64,000 nucleotides of DNA from Streptomyces flaveolus (GCF_000716535.1 NZ_JNWV01000007.1:194645-258644); one strand, 5' to 3'. Shown: positions 32,004-41,139, counted from the first letter of the stretch. Numbers and translations: made by a program. Notes: generated from the sequence alone by a model not told the origin.

Positions 32004-35000
32004 GAGTTCTCCCTGAGGTCAGCCGGGATACGCACAGCCCTGCCGTCCAGGAACCATTCGTCGAGCAGGGTGACGATCTTCTTGAAGGACCACAGGGGCT
32101 GGGACTCATCCGCAAGAGGCACTGCCTGCACCTGGTGGAGGAAGAAGTCCCAGGACCCGACGAGGATCAACAGGCGCTCCGCCCGCGAGAGGAGCACGTT
32201 CATCCGGCCCGGGTCGTCGAGGAACCCCAGGCCGCGGCCGATTTCCTCCTCGTTGTTGCGGACCAGGCTGATGGCGACGACGTCCGCCTGGTTGCCCTGG
32301 AAGGAGTCGACGGTGTGGGCGGGGAACCGGTTGCCGTCGATCGCTTCGGCTTTGAGACCGAGCTGGACCTGTAGTCCGGCAGGTAGGGGCGTGCCCCGCA
32401 ACTGCTGGCTGAGCAGGCTCACCTGCCGGGAGTACGGGGCCAGCACCGCGAGCTTGCCCTGGCACCCGCTATCCGGTCCCAGGGCCCGGAGGAAGTTGGC
32501 GAGCGCGCGCGCCTCTGCTGGATTGGTATACGGCGACTGGCCGCTGTTCGGGCCGACCTCGCGGGTGGCGGCGTCGTTGCGGCACCACGGTACGTCGAGC
32601 CAGACCACGGCCCGGTCACGGATGCCGTGCGGGGTGTGGAAGCCGTGGCGCACGCGCTCCACCGGTTCGTCCTTCTTGTCCAGGGTGCGGTTCACCAGTC
32701 GCCCCTGGTAGTACGCCTCGGAGATGAGCCGGCCGATGTCCGGGTGCATGCGGTGCTGGCCGATCAACTGCCCCGCGGACGCTCCCTTTGCTTCGGTGTC
32801 CGTGACGAGACGGTCGGAACCCGTGGCCACGGCGCAGTACTCGTACAGGCGGTGGAAGGTCCTCAGCCACTCCTTGGCGTACTCGCGGAACTCATCCCGG
32901 TCTGTCTGGCTGCGCCGTTCCCACGAGTCGAGCCATTCCTGGTCGAGCAGGCCGGACGCCCTCATTTTGAGGCGGCTGAGGGTCTGCGCCACCGGGTTCA
33001 GCTTCTCGATTCCCTGCTGGTAGTCCTCGTACCGGTAGGGATCCAGTTGCTTGTGGTCGCCGATCAGCAACCAGCGGTGACCTGCCTGCAGTGGCAGCGC
33101 GAGGTCGAACGCGTGCGCCTTGCCCGCTTCCTCGACGATCGACCAGTCGAACGCTTGGCCTGCTGCGAGGGCGACCAGGTCGCCGGCACTGGTGGTGCAG
33201 TACGTGAGGTTCGCGCCGCGTTTGACCAGTTCGACGAAGTCCGACGAGCGGCGGCCGAGATCCCCCTGCTCCTGCATCATGTTGATCTCACCGACCATGG
33301 CCTTCGCGTCCTCCAGCCAGGCGAGCTGAACCTCGCTGGGGGAACTCATGGCGCTGAGCTGGGAGATGCTGCGTTGGAGCACTTGCCTGGCCACGCCCTC
33401 GACACCGTCCTCCGGCAGTGCGGTTCCGGCTTTGTGGGATCCCCGCAGCCGGATCTGCAGCGGCCTGTCGGCTTCGGGTACGTCCTGGAACGCCTCACCC
33501 ACCTTCGACCTGAGCACGTCGACGGCTCCGTGGGCCTGGGCCGTGACCAGTACCTGGACGACGGGATCCTCTGCGAGGATCTCACGCAGCAGCCAGGCGA
33601 CGAGGGTGGTCTTGCCTGTACCGGGCGGCCCTTGCAGCGTGTAGATGGGCCGCACCCGGAGGATGTCCTCGATGCTGGCCCGTTTGGGCTCGTCGACCCG
33701 TTCGTGGGGGAGCTCGACGGGAAGCTCGGAAGCGCCCGTGTCCATGCGGACGTGGCTCGGAGTGGCCAGCGACCGCAGGAGATATCCGTGCTGGTCGAGG
33801 GCGTCGATGGCCTTCTTACGACGCCGGAACAGGCTGATCTGGCCGGGCATGCCGGCGCTGCGAAGGAATCCCTCCGTCTCCAGTTTTACTCGACCCTTGC
33901 TCAAGCCGGGGCGGCTGAGTGTGACGAACTCTGTCGCCTGGTCCATGGCATCGACCTGCCACACGTTGCCGTCGTCGTCGGAATGGGGATCCCGCGGCGG
34001 GAGTTTCAAACGGGCGCCGTCGCGGGCTCCCGACAGGATGACCTTGGACCGGTCGCTGCCCCGAACCTCCTTCTGCAAGAAGTCGATCAAGTCCACTTGG
34101 AACGCTTCGAAGACTTCGTGTCCTTCCGGGCGCGCGCGCTCCTTGACCACGGCCCACTCCACCCCGTCCTCCAGCCACGGGCCGCGGACGACCTCGTACG
34201 GGAAGATTTGTGAGTCGAGGAGAAGCAGCTCGATCTGGTTGCTCACACGGACGAACTCGTGGAAGCGACTGAGCTCGCGTGAGATCTGCGCACTGCGGTC
34301 GATCTTCGGCAGCACGGGCTCCCATGACGTGGCGTTCTGCGCGATCGTACGGTCGCGGGCCACCTCGTCCCTGGCATAGGCGAACACGCGGCCGGGCGGG
34401 AGTTCGCGGAAGCTGTCGTCGCCCTCGCTGAAGAGTAGTGGCTGGGCGGACCGGCAGTCCGCGACCTGCCAGCTGGACGTGCCGTCCTTCCCCCGGTGCG
34501 TCGTGATCTTCAGACTGAGCCTGCCGCCGACGAGGATGAAGTACGGCCTGCCTGGGACGGCGTACAAAAGAGGCTTCTGCAGGTCCTGGCGGACGAACTC
34601 GCATGCCTCCTTTCGGTGGACCGGATCCCCGGGGATAAAGGTCCCCATGGTGTCGAGCCGCAAGTGGTCGCGCAGCCCGCTCTCCATCAGATGATCGATG
34701 AACTCCAGCCGCCGCAGGTCGAGGGCCAGGACGTACTGCACGTCCTCCTGCTGGGTGCGCAGGGGGTTTGCCAGGGCCCGCGTGATGTCCTGGATACGAC
34801 TGATGATGTCGTACGGCGCGGTCAGGCGCTCCAGTGGATCTGCGGCGACGAGGTCCAGCAGCAGCTTGCGCTCGGCCTCGGTCAGCTCGTGCTTGGCGGT
34901 GTCGATGGCCTTGAGTACCCGTGCATGACGCTCGGGCGGGGCATTGGTGGTGAAGCGTTCCAGGTCGAGCAGCAGCCGTGCGCAGAGGATGCCAAGGGCG

Positions 35001-35644
35001 AACCAGTCGTCGTCCTGCCGCCAGGCGGTCAAGCCTCCCGCAGTGCGCTCCGGCGGAACCGGCCAGCCGTCAGGAGGCTGGGTCCCCACCGGACGGCCTA
35101 GTTTGACGGACCATTCGAAGCCGCCGAGCCGAAGGGATTCGGCGCCGAGGTCCTCGTCGAAGAAGATGGAATCGAGGTCCACGCCCCGGTGCAGGACCTG
35201 TCGCTCGTGCAGCAGGTTCAGCCCTGTGGCGACGCGCCGTAAGCCGCTCCACAGTTGTTCGCGTGCGGCCGTCCCGCGGTTCGAGAGCCACGGGTAGCGG
35301 GCGCGGTGCTGCAGTGCGTCGGCTACCCGCTTGTAGCCCGGCGCCTCCAGGACCATGACGAAGCACCGGTGGTCCCGGTCGAGGCCGGCGTCCTTGAGTA
35401 CGACCAGTGCGTCGTCCGACCTCGGGCTGCTCGCGACCTTGTACAGAGTGCGCAGTTCCTGGTCCCACAGGGCGCGTTGCACCCGGTCCGGTTGCTCGCC
35501 CTCGTACGTCCATGTCTTGAGCAGGTACGTGTATCCGTCGCTGAACGCCTCCCAGACCTGAGATTCGCCATCACCTGCATGTGGACCATCGGTAATTTCG
35601 TACTTGTTCCGCAGAAGCAACGTCCCGACGGTGGGAGTTGTCAT
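32000..35644 (-). CDS. mkoA: MkoA-like protein: kinase-like domain fused to SF1 helicase
   Basis: The protein is 1214 residues. Residues about 1-290 have a protein-kinase-like layout, but the catalytic loop reads LHRGVDLDSIFF (Asp of HRD replaced by Gly) and the DFG region GGFEWS, suggesting a pseudokinase. A central region of unknown fold follows. The C-terminal half is an SF1/Upf1-like helicase (COG1112 type) with Walker A GPPGTGKTT (about 671), Walker B-like IVEEAGKAH (about 838), GDHKQLDP, IGQHRMHP and a final DSFQGNQADVV. A possible RNA or DNA helicase of anti-phage defence. Start ATG with GGTGG upstream. Transcribed first, coupled to mkoB. Confidence 0.8.
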   Translation of the reverse strand: MTTPTVGTLLLRNKYEITDGPHAGDGESQVWEAFSDGYTYLLKTWTYEGEQPDRVQRALWDQELRTLYKVASSPRSDDALVVLKDAGLDRDHRCFVMVLEAPGYKRVADALQHRARYPWLSNRGTAAREQLWSGLRRVATGLNLLHERQVLHRGVDLDSIFFDEDLGAESLRLGGFEWSVKLGRPVGTQPPDGWPVPPERTAGGLTAWRQDDDWFALGILCARLLLDLERFTTNAPPERHARVLKAIDTAKHELTEAERKLLLDLVAADPLERLTAPYDIISRIQDITRALANPLRTQQEDVQYVLALDLRRLEFIDHLMESGLRDHLRLDTMGTFIPGDPVHRKEACEFVRQDLQKPLLYAVPGRPYFILVGGRLSLKITTHRGKDGTSSWQVADCRSAQPLLFSEGDDSFRELPPGRVFAYARDEVARDRTIAQNATSWEPVLPKIDRSAQISRELSRFHEFVRVSNQIELLLLDSQIFPYEVVRGPWLEDGVEWAVVKERARPEGHEVFEAFQVDLIDFLQKEVRGSDRSKVILSGARDGARLKLPPRDPHSDDDGNVWQVDAMDQATEFVTLSRPGLSKGRVKLETEGFLRSAGMPGQISLFRRRKKAIDALDQHGYLLRSLATPSHVRMDTGASELPVELPHERVDEPKRASIEDILRVRPIYTLQGPPGTGKTTLVAWLLREILAEDPVVQVLVTAQAHGAVDVLRSKVGEAFQDVPEADRPLQIRLRGSHKAGTALPEDGVEGVARQVLQRSISQLSAMSSPSEVQLAWLEDAKAMVGEINMMQEQGDLGRRSSDFVELVKRGANLTYCTTSAGDLVALAAGQAFDWSIVEEAGKAHAFDLALPLQAGHRWLLIGDHKQLDPYRYEDYQQGIEKLNPVAQTLSRLKMRASGLLDQEWLDSWERRSQTDRDEFREYAKEWLRTFHRLYEYCAVATGSDRLVTDTEAKGASAGQLIGQHRMHPDIGRLISEAYYQGRLVNRTLDKKDEPVERVRHGFHTPHGIRDRAVVWLDVPWCRNDAATREVGPNSGQSPYTNPAEARALANFLRALGPDSGCQGKLAVLAPYSRQVSLLSQQLRGTPLPAGLQVQLGLKAEAIDGNRFPAHTVDSFQGNQADVVAISLVRNNEEEIGRGLGFLDDPGRMNVLLSRAERLLILVGSWDFFLHQVQAVPLADESQPLWSFKKIVTLLDEWFLDGRAVRIPADLRENS

Positions 35645-35957
35645 GCATCCACCTTCACGAGCTGGAGAGCGGGTGAGTAGACACCGCGGCGGCCCGACTC
35701 GGCCGCACGGGTGAAATGTGATCGTACTCACGCTTGCTGACCACTGCGGTCGGTTCCGAATATGCGCTCTTGTCGGCGTTGGTATCGACCTGGCGCGCTT
35801 GCGCTGCTCTTGGCGATGCCTGCCGTCTGGTGCGCCGACCATCTGTAGCCTCAGCAAGCGGTAGCAGATGCCCTCATTCGCTTGAAGTGTGAGCATCGGT
35901 GCACCCATTCTCTTGATTTTCGCGCACAGTTCGGGGCTTCCTGGTATCGTCCGATCC
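35645..35957. promoter_or_regulatory. Divergent promoter region between mkoA and the 35958 gene
   Basis: This 313-bp gap separates the divergent mkoA-like gene and the 35958/36772 pair. No open frame is convincing. Both promoters should lie here, and the XRE-ImmA protein encoded on the right is a candidate regulator. A TATCGT at 35945-35950 lies 8 bases before GTG 35958, compatible with a leaderless transcript. Confidence 0.5.
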
Positions 35958-36764
35958 GTGGAAATCACTCTGCAGCAGGCAGTGAGTGATCTCCGGCGGG
36001 CGCTGGAGATCATCCGGGACGTCGCGCGTGATGTGTACGCGACCAACGCCGACCGTCATGACCCGTCGCACGGGGACGACAACGGCACCTTCGCTCAGCT
36101 GGTCTGGCGGAACATCGCCAACCTCTCCTTCAAGAAGCTCAACGAAGCAGGGATTCCGGTCCGAAAGGTCGCCGGCGGGGCCATCGAGGTCACCTCCGGA
36201 TGTTGGGTCGTGAGGATCTACAAGTTCCCGCTGGTCGCCCCTGACAAGGTGCGGGACAAGCTCGAACAGCTCAGTTGGGACGGCAGCGCCGCTCGACTGA
36301 GAGGCGCCGTGCTGAACGGTGCGCCGAAGGATCAGTTGGCGTTCGACCAGGACCCGGACTGGGCCGAGAGCTTCGCTGAGGCCGTTCGACAGGGGCATGT
36401 TCGGATCATGCACACGGGTGACCCGGAGACGGGAAACTGCGTCATCGAGGTGGGGCTTCCACGAGACAACCGAGAAGGCGGTTCACCCTGGCTTGATGGC
36501 ACCGTCGAGATCCACAATGATCTCCAGCTGAGCCTCCCGGCTCCGCGGTCGACCGAGGACATGCTCGTCGACCTGGGTGGGCTACCCCCAGAGGGAGTTT
36601 CGGATCGAGACGGCCAACTGCCGTCTGAAACGGATTCGGACGAGGATCGACCCGCTGCGGGGAAGGCACCGAAGGCACCCGACCATACCGACCTCGAAGA
36701 GAACGACCTGCCGCTTCGCCGGCGCACCGAAGAGACGCGCGACGAGCGCGAGAACACAGACTGA
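35958..36764 (+). CDS. Hypothetical protein, operon partner of an XRE-ImmA protease
   Basis: From GTG 35958 the product is 268 residues: EITLQQAVSDLRRALEIIRD, then LVWRNIANLSFKKLNEAGIP with basic character. The middle has strands (GCWVVRIYKFPLVAPDKVRD). The last 80 residues are acidic and disordered. I do not recognise the family. It ends 7 bp before the XRE-ImmA gene, so the two are one operon, divergent from the Mokosh-like genes. By analogy with proteins paired with XRE-ImmA regulators it could be a toxin, an effector or a protease target, but nothing in its sequence decides this. Confidence 0.7.
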   Translation: MEITLQQAVSDLRRALEIIRDVARDVYATNADRHDPSHGDDNGTFAQLVWRNIANLSFKKLNEAGIPVRKVAGGAIEVTSGCWVVRIYKFPLVAPDKVRDKLEQLSWDGSAARLRGAVLNGAPKDQLAFDQDPDWAESFAEAVRQGHVRIMHTGDPETGNCVIEVGLPRDNREGGSPWLDGTVEIHNDLQLSLPAPRSTEDMLVDLGGLPPEGVSDRDGQLPSETDSDEDRPAAGKAPKAPDHTDLEENDLPLRRRTEETRDERENTD

Positions 36765-36771
36765 GAAATCC

Positions 36772-37938
36772 ATGCCGACACCGCCGCGAGGATCGAGAGG
36801 CGCTGAGCTCGCCTCCCGCTCCTTCGAACCCGAAGCTCTGACTACGGCCCGACAGCTTCGAGGGCTGCGCAAGAACGAGCTTGCCAGGAAGGTGGATCTC
36901 ACGCCGGCAGCGGTCAGTCAGTACGAGCTGGGCCAGAGTCGGCCTTCGGCCACGGTCGTTGCGCAGCTGGCCATGGCCTTGGGGGTGCCCGCCACGTTCT
37001 TCGCCACGGGGCACCCGCACCCAACGGTGCCCAGCGCCGCCCACTTCCGAAGTCTTAGGGCGACAACGCAGCTGCAGCGGGATCAGGCGGTAGCGTTCGG
37101 CAAGATCGTCTGGCGGCTGGTTACGACCGTCGAGCACTACGTGGAGCTTCCCCCTGCGGCACTGCCGCGATTGGCCCTGCCGGCCGAGCCGAGCAGGGCG
37201 GACATCGCGGCCGTGGCCCGCGATGCGCGCGATGCCATGGGGGTGCCCAGCGGCCCAATTCCCCATGTGACCCGACTGCTCGAAGCCCATGGCGCCGTGG
37301 TCCTGGAGCTACCGGCTATGTCCAAACGGGTGGACGCCTTCTCGCACTGGTACGGGAGCAGGCCGTTGGTCTTCCGGAACCCTGCCAAGAACGACAAGGC
37401 TCGGTCGCGATTCGATGCGGCCCACGAGGCTGGGCACTTGGTCATGCACCTTGACGCTGAGCCTGGCAGCCGCATTATCGAGAACCAGGCGCATGACTTC
37501 GCTGCTGAGTTCTTGATGCCCAGCGCTGAGATCCTTGCGGAGTTGCCGCAGAGGCTTGACTGGGAGGCGCTCTACGGGCTGAAGCGACGGTGGGGGACTT
37601 CTCTCAAGGCTCTCGTCTACCGTGCCCATGCTCTCGGTGCCTTCCGGGACACGACGTACAAGCGTGCCATGATGATGCTCTCTCAGCACGGCGATCCCGA
37701 GCCTTGCGACCTCGGACCTCGTGAAGCGCCTCTGCTGCTGGAAAAGGCGGTCCGCCTCTGTGAGGAGACGGGCGTTTCATTTGATGATCTTGTCTCCCGC
37801 TCGGGCCTGCCGTTCGATCTTGCGAACGAGGTCTACGCGACTGCGACCATGACGAGACCACGCCTCGTCCTGGATGCATCCGAGGAGGGTGCGGCGTCGC
37901 CGGACACCTCTGACGTGCTGACGCTTTTCCCAGGTTGA
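36772..37938 (+). CDS. XRE regulator fused to ImmA/IrrE-type metallopeptidase
   Basis: This 388-residue protein has an N-terminal Cro/C1 HTH (about 25-80: LRGLRKNELARKVDLTPAAV, then SQYELGQSRPS). A long middle leads to a zinc metallopeptidase motif HEAGH (about 218-222) in RSRFDAAHEAGHLVMH, with the downstream AHDFAAEFLMPS typical of ImmA/IrrE (COG2856). Such proteins cleave repressors after a stress signal, as ImmA does in ICEBs1 and IrrE/PprI in Deinococcus. Here protease and DNA-binding parts are one chain. The position beside a defence operon inside a mobile element suggests control of that operon or of the element. Confidence 0.9.
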   Translation: MPTPPRGSRGAELASRSFEPEALTTARQLRGLRKNELARKVDLTPAAVSQYELGQSRPSATVVAQLAMALGVPATFFATGHPHPTVPSAAHFRSLRATTQLQRDQAVAFGKIVWRLVTTVEHYVELPPAALPRLALPAEPSRADIAAVARDARDAMGVPSGPIPHVTRLLEAHGAVVLELPAMSKRVDAFSHWYGSRPLVFRNPAKNDKARSRFDAAHEAGHLVMHLDAEPGSRIIENQAHDFAAEFLMPSAEILAELPQRLDWEALYGLKRRWGTSLKALVYRAHALGAFRDTTYKRAMMMLSQHGDPEPCDLGPREAPLLLEKAVRLCEETGVSFDDLVSRSGLPFDLANEVYATATMTRPRLVLDASEEGAASPDTSDVLTLFPG

Positions 37939-38025
37939 TGTTTGCTGCTATCTGGCGCTGTTCTACGCGTCATGGGATCAGCCGAAGGTGAACCGCCCCG
38001 CGTCGAATGGAGACATGGGCGCGGG

Positions 38026-38565
38026 TCAGTGGCTGGCGCGGATCATTACGGTGAGGACCGGCGAGGCCGGTGAGGGCTGGCTTTGCCCGATGTCCTCGTA
38101 CCCCCACGACTCATAGAGGGTGTGGACCTTTCCATCGCCAGCGGCCGGGTTGACCATGAGCGTGACGTACGGCTCGTCGCGGGTGGCGAGGAGGGCGTCA
38201 TGGATACGGCGCGCGGTGCCGGTCTTCCGCCAGGTCGGCCGAACACCGATCTCCTTCAACGCCACGGCCGGACGCTCGGTGTACTTCTCGGCCGGCGTCG
38301 GGCTGGTGCGCTGCCAGTAGCGGTCGCCGTGCTCGATGGTGTTGCCGTAGGCGTAGCCGACCGGATGTCCGTCCGCGTACGCGAGTACGGCCGTGAACCC
38401 CGGCTCGGTGCCGTGCCGGTCCAGGCGCTCACCGAACGCGGTGACCGCGTAGTTCGGCAGGTGGAGCAGCGGAGCGCGTACGTCGGCGTACACGTCGAGG
38501 ACGTCACCGCGGGCGGTGTCGAGGGTGGTGAAGGTGCGCAGTTCGATGGCGGGCGCCGTGGTCAT
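38026..38565 (-). CDS. GNAT family acetyltransferase
   Basis: The 179-residue protein has acetyltransferase features: FTAVLAYADGHPVGYAYGNT for the central strands, then ALKEIGVRPTWRKTGTARRI, the acetyl-CoA pyrophosphate loop (R/Q-x-x-G-x-A variant), and TLYESWGYEDIG near the C-terminus. The substrate is unknown. The ATG overlaps the stop of the upstream regulator gene by 4 bp (ATGA), so the pair is translationally coupled. GGAGG precedes the start. It may modify the lanthipeptide or provide self-protection, since the pair sits at the edge of that cluster; this is inferred from location. Confidence 0.85.
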   Translation of the reverse strand: MTTAPAIELRTFTTLDTARGDVLDVYADVRAPLLHLPNYAVTAFGERLDRHGTEPGFTAVLAYADGHPVGYAYGNTIEHGDRYWQRTSPTPAEKYTERPAVALKEIGVRPTWRKTGTARRIHDALLATRDEPYVTLMVNPAAGDGKVHTLYESWGYEDIGQSQPSPASPVLTVMIRASH

Positions 38566-39845
38566 GCGGCCATCCTCCAGGTGGCGGTGTGGTCGGTCCA
38601 GGTCTGCACGCTGGAGCTGCCTGGCGCGGTGGCGCGCAGCGCGGCCCCGAACTCCTGCAGCATGCGCGTGACGCGGGCGTGCTGGGTGGCTGCGTCGGCG
38701 GGGACCTTCATCGCGGTGGCCGTGGCGGCGTCGGGGGCTCCCTGTGCCAGCTGGGCGTGTGCGAGCCGGGTGGTGGTGATGGCCCGGGAACGGATCATGT
38801 GGGGCCGGAGGGCGGACAGGCAGCGGTGGGCGTGGTACTCGGCGGTCGAGTAGTCGCCGAGCGCCAAGTGTGCGGAGAGGGCCAGGGAGTCGAGTTCGGC
38901 CTGGTCGTAGAAGGCGAGCATCCACACCGGCCGGTAGTCGGCGGGGTCGGCGCGCAGCATGGCGTCCTGCGCCTGCTCGAACGCGCGGCGGGTGCCGGTG
39001 CGGTCCTGTGCCGCGCCGTGGATGGCTCCTTGGCGGGCCAGGCCGAGGGAGGCGAACAGGGGGTCGCGGCGGGTGAGGTGCAGGTTGCGGGCGACGTCGT
39101 TGGCGGCGAACGCGTCGGCGGGTCGGCCCATGTGGCGGTACATGGTGCCCGCGTGACTCCAGATGCGGAACTTGATGGCCTGGTCGCCGGACATCTCGGC
39201 GAGGGCTTGGGCCTCGCGCATGTGCGCCTTGGCGACGTCGTAGCGCCGGCCGTCGATGGCGGCCCACATCGCGGAGGAGCGGAAGGCGGCTGCGGAGGCG
39301 TAGAGGTTGCTTCGTACGCGTTGGGTGGCGCTGCCGGCGTTCTGGAGGTTGAGCGCCTCGTCGGCGAGGGCGGCGGCCCGCTGTTCGATGCCGAGTTGTC
39401 CGCCGTGGCGGTGGTCGCTGGCGATGATCTCGGCGAAGCGCTTGTTGAGGCGGTTGACGTCGCTCATGCCGATACGGCGCGGCGATGCGGTGCCGGGTGC
39501 GGCTGCTGCGGCGGCAGCCGCCGCGATGCTGCCGACGAGGGTGCGGCGCTTCATGTCGGGGTCCTCCTGCTGCGGTAGGGCCGGGGTGGGCGAAGGCCGG
39601 CTCCGTGGCACGAACCCTAAGGCGATGGCGGGTAGCCCGGTGACGTCCTCAAGTGCCCTTCGGGCGGCTGATTTTGGCCACGTAACCCGGCCTGCCTTCC
39701 ATGCCCGGACCGAAGAGCCGTCGAGTCCACCAGGGCGTCCGGCTAACCGTTCAATGGCCCTGTTCACGGCCTCGGCGAGGCTGTTGGAGCTGTGGCCGTG
39801 TTCGGTCATCCACGCCTCAAGAACGGTGTTGCGGGTGGTGTCCAT
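38562..39845 (-). CDS. Regulator-like protein with HTH start and TPR-type body
   Basis: The 427-residue protein opens with a region resembling Streptomyces HTH regulators (EHGHSSNSLAEAVNRAIERL, GLDGSSVRAWKAGRVTWPKS). A short Ala run (about 100-120) that looks like a Tat or hydrophobic segment (MKRRTLVGSIAAAAAA) follows, and then helical repeats to the end (ANHMG-type TPR elements such as GTMYRHMGRPADAFAANDVA). Similar proteins occur beside FxLD lanthipeptide genes. It is divergent from the lanthipeptide operon beginning at 40088 and is probably its regulator. Confidence 0.75.
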   Translation of the reverse strand: MDTTRNTVLEAWMTEHGHSSNSLAEAVNRAIERLAGRPGGLDGSSVRAWKAGRVTWPKSAARRALEDVTGLPAIALGFVPRSRPSPTPALPQQEDPDMKRRTLVGSIAAAAAAAAAPGTASPRRIGMSDVNRLNKRFAEIIASDHRHGGQLGIEQRAAALADEALNLQNAGSATQRVRSNLYASAAAFRSSAMWAAIDGRRYDVAKAHMREAQALAEMSGDQAIKFRIWSHAGTMYRHMGRPADAFAANDVARNLHLTRRDPLFASLGLARQGAIHGAAQDRTGTRRAFEQAQDAMLRADPADYRPVWMLAFYDQAELDSLALSAHLALGDYSTAEYHAHRCLSALRPHMIRSRAITTTRLAHAQLAQGAPDAATATAMKVPADAATQHARVTRMLQEFGAALRATAPGSSSVQTWTDHTATWRMAA

Positions 39846-40015
39846 GCGGGCACGGTAGTCCGCGCGGTCCCTGCCCGCCAGGTAAAGGGGAGGTCAAAAC
39901 ACCCTAGGTCATTCCGCCGACTGAGCGCCTGAACGTCCTAACCAACCTGCTGGGAAAGGGAGTTGTCTGGGTGCTGGTCGCCCGCCGCGCCCCACCGTGC
40001 GGGCGGCTGTTGACG

Positions 40016-40059
40016 GCCCGGCCCGCCCCTGAGGTTCCCCCGCAGGGGCGGGGCCGGGC
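40016..40059. terminator. Long GC hairpin ahead of the lanthipeptide operon
   Basis: Arms 40016-40031 and 40043-40059 pair with a single bulge (16 bp) around the loop AGGTTCCCCCG, 28 bp before the first gene of the operon. It could be an attenuator in the leader, or a barrier to transcription coming from the left. Confidence 0.6.
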
Positions 40060-40087
40060 GCCGAGACGACACGAAGGCTCCACCCCA

Positions 40088-40534
40088 ATGACGAGTCTGA
40101 GAACAACAGTTGAGGCCCTCTTCGTCGGCCACCCCACGTACAGCCAGACCTTCCCGTGCGAGCCGTCCACGGCCGAGCTCGGCCGCGAACTCGTCCGGGA
40201 CGTCCTTGGTGTGTGGCACCTCGACGGCCTCGCCGACCGTGCCGCGCTGATCATCACGGAGCTGATCGCGAACGCCTCCAGGCACACTTCGTGTCCCGAG
40301 ATTCGCCTCATGGTTGGGCGGCCGAGCGCGACTCGACTGCGTGTCGGGGTCGTGGACCGGGAACCATCGCGTCTGCCCATACTCAGCCAGGTGGCTGACG
40401 ACGACGAGTCGGGGCGCGGGCTGCTCCTCGTCGATGCTGTCGCCGACCGTTGGGGCTACGACCTGCACGGCTCGGGCAGGCGCCCCTGGGGCAAAGAGGT
40501 CTGGGCGGAACTCCGCACCCAGGACGGCAAGTGA
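40088..40534 (+). CDS. HATPase_c-type ATP-binding protein (anti-sigma-like)
   Basis: This 148-residue protein has a histidine-kinase-like ATPase fold of the RsbW class. The N box ELIANASRHT, with flanking ADRAALIITELIANAS, is followed by GRGLLLVDAVADRWG near the C-terminus. Such proteins bind ATP and usually act as anti-sigma or regulatory kinases in Streptomyces. Here it starts the FxLD lanthipeptide operon, and the next gene's GTG overlaps its stop. It may regulate the cluster. ATG is the chosen start; the longer frame upstream crosses the leader hairpin. Confidence 0.85.
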   Translation: MTSLRTTVEALFVGHPTYSQTFPCEPSTAELGRELVRDVLGVWHLDGLADRAALIITELIANASRHTSCPEIRLMVGRPSATRLRVGVVDREPSRLPILSQVADDDESGRGLLLVDAVADRWGYDLHGSGRRPWGKEVWAELRTQDGK

Positions 40535-40743
40535 GCGTCCCGGCTACGGCAGCCTCGCCCCTTCCGGATCTCGCCCGACTCCGGCCCCGCCAGCAGATGG
40601 CCATGGACTGCGCCCTCTGCGCCCGGCCACTGGGAGCGAGCGGTCGACGGCTGGGCGAGATACGCCACCAGGGCTTTCCGTTCCTGCTCTGGGCCTGCGC
40701 TCCCAACTGCCAGGCCGTCAGATCGGCTATCCCGACCAGCTGA
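40531..40743 (+). CDS. Small Cys-containing hypothetical protein
   Basis: A 70-residue product from GTG 40531, which overlaps the preceding TGA (GTGA), indicating translational coupling. The centre reads QMAMDCALCARPLGASGRRL and the C-terminal part FLLWACAPNCQ. The two CxxC/CxxxC pairs could bind zinc in a small knuckle. No family is recognised. Its fixed place inside the lanthipeptide operon suggests a role there. Confidence 0.72.
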   Translation: MSVPATAASPLPDLARLRPRQQMAMDCALCARPLGASGRRLGEIRHQGFPFLLWACAPNCQAVRSAIPTS

Positions 40744-40761
40744 GAAAGGGGATGTCCTTCC

Positions 40762-40950
40762 ATGGAGTGGCCGTGGATCACCGGTGATTGCTGGCTCGGC
40801 TGCGGGCGTACCGGAATCCTGGTGATCTGGCTCGGCCCGGTGCAGTGGGACGGGCAGCACGCCCCTTTCTACGCGTGTGAGCCGTGCCTCGATCGCCTCA
40901 AGGCCCAGGCGCTCACCTACTTCATGGAGCGGCGGCCGACGTCCGCTTGA
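40762..40950 (+). CDS. Small Cys/Trp-rich hypothetical protein
   Basis: This is a 62-residue protein, MEWPWITGDCWLGCGRTGIL..., with a CxxxC pair near the start and CEPCLDRLKAQAL near the end, together forming a likely four-Cys metal site. The start has AGAAAGGGG upstream. It lies in the same direction as, and 18 bp after, the other small Cys protein, upstream of the lanthipeptide precursor. The function is unknown; it is not a precursor, because it lacks a leader motif and a Ser/Thr-Cys core. Confidence 0.72.
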   Translation: MEWPWITGDCWLGCGRTGILVIWLGPVQWDGQHAPFYACEPCLDRLKAQALTYFMERRPTSA

Positions 40951-41139
40951 TCAGACTTCCGGCACACGACTTCCCGGCATGAGGCAGGCAGCCCGCGAGG
41001 AATCCTATGCGGAGCACGCCCCCCTCGTGCCGGGCGGCCAGGAGCCGTCCGCGGAGCAGCCGTGTGGCAACGCTCCCGTGACGGCACCTGGTGGGCGCTC
41101 CAGCCCAGTAACACCACCACGATTGCGAGGAGTTGAAGC

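Noticed and set aside
40762..40950. Small Cys protein as a second lanthipeptide precursor
   Set aside because: It lacks an FxLD leader and a Ser/Thr-Cys core; the Cys pairs look like a metal site.
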